DNA from: UBA7803 sp041686955
GTDB taxonomy: Bacteria; Pseudomonadota; Gammaproteobacteria; Pseudomonadales; Azotimanducaceae
Assembly (NCBI GenBank): GCA_041686955.1
Contig: JAWLCV010000020.1
Location: 1 to 57,929 of the forward strand
Direction: 5' to 3'
DNA length: 57,929 nucleotides
Position numbers and translations under genes: made by a program. The notes beneath the pieces were generated by a model, which saw only the letters and a list, made by a program, of their open reading frames with translations, was not told where the DNA came from and made no database searches. Position 1 is the stretch's first letter, and each line of letters begins with the position of its first letter. Shown one piece after another: positions 57,898 to 57,929 of this stretch.

Positions 57898-57929
57898 ATG
57901 ACGGAACAGACGAAAGTTGTCGCGCCGAA
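57898..57929 (+). CDS. Possible start of a divergent gene (runs off window)
   Basis: An ATG at 57898, preceded by GGGGGCGGCG, opens MTEQTKVVAP to the right edge. The fragment is too short to recognise. It is listed because divergent genes commonly face typA, but it may be chance. Confidence 0.25.
   Translation, partial: MTEQTKVVAP

Overview
The window reads as a chromosomal segment of a GC-rich, Gram-negative, aerobic gammaproteobacterium. The evidence is a PilQ secretin with its PilMNOP partners, a TonB-dependent receptor, lipoproteins, the ubiquinone genes ubiE-ubiJ-ubiB, and gammaproteobacterial gene orders: pilQPONM divergent from a class A penicillin-binding protein, ftsN-hslV-hslU, hisE-tatABC, aroK-aroB-damX. 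I cannot name the genus. About 60 protein genes are supported. I see no tRNA, rRNA, insertion sequence, prophage or CRISPR array.

Layout. 1-4.7 kb: the 3' end of citrate synthase, then a sulfur-flavoured block (PLP trans-sulfuration enzyme, NTF2-like protein, class II aldolase plus mtnA of methylthioadenosine salvage) and an RNA phosphodiesterase. 4.8-9.4 kb: greB, a four-EF-hand exported protein, an ECF sigma factor, a membrane anti-sigma candidate and a periplasmic metal-sensor-like protein, then syd and aroA. 9.4-16.3 kb: a large TonB-dependent receptor, a SYLF/YSC84 protein, alkylation repair (ada/alkA fusion plus ogt) and a cupin protein. 16.5-21.9 kb: a lipoprotein Ntn acylase, an MBL hydrolase, an enoyl-CoA hydratase, malate dehydrogenase and a Nudix hydrolase. 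22-25.6 kb: a small accessory-looking block (exported DJ-1/PfpI protein, cupin, divergent MocR regulator, GNAT). 25.9-35 kb: gltBD, then damX-aroB-aroK. 35-44.5 kb: pilQPONM, penicillin-binding protein 1A and an M48 protease. 44.6-57.9 kb: rpmE, priA, ftsN, hslVU, a DUF971 gene, ubiE-ubiJ-ubiB, hisE, tatABC, dtd and typA.

Most of the content is ordinary housekeeping in tight operons with ATGA, GTGA or TGATG overlaps. The most striking non-coding structure is a family of seven dispersed palindromic elements. Their arms are tandem heptads (family A about CGCTNTC, family B about GGCNATC), and several share a core GCCAGA-N-TCTGGC. They sit 3' of genes and fill the stop-codon-to-stop-codon gap of every convergent gene pair here whose gap exceeds about 11 bp. 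In one case the element runs into a coding sequence and supplies the last residues of TatC. No matching transposase or RAYT gene is present. This is my best candidate for something not yet described.

Other points of interest are a 13-codon mini-ORF with a PPP motif that bridges the sigma and anti-sigma genes through two ATGA overlaps, a perfect hairpin four bases before the aroK start codon, a sigma-32-like promoter before hslV, a strong sigma-70-like promoter for the TonB-dependent receptor, and paired palindromes between the cupin and MocR genes.
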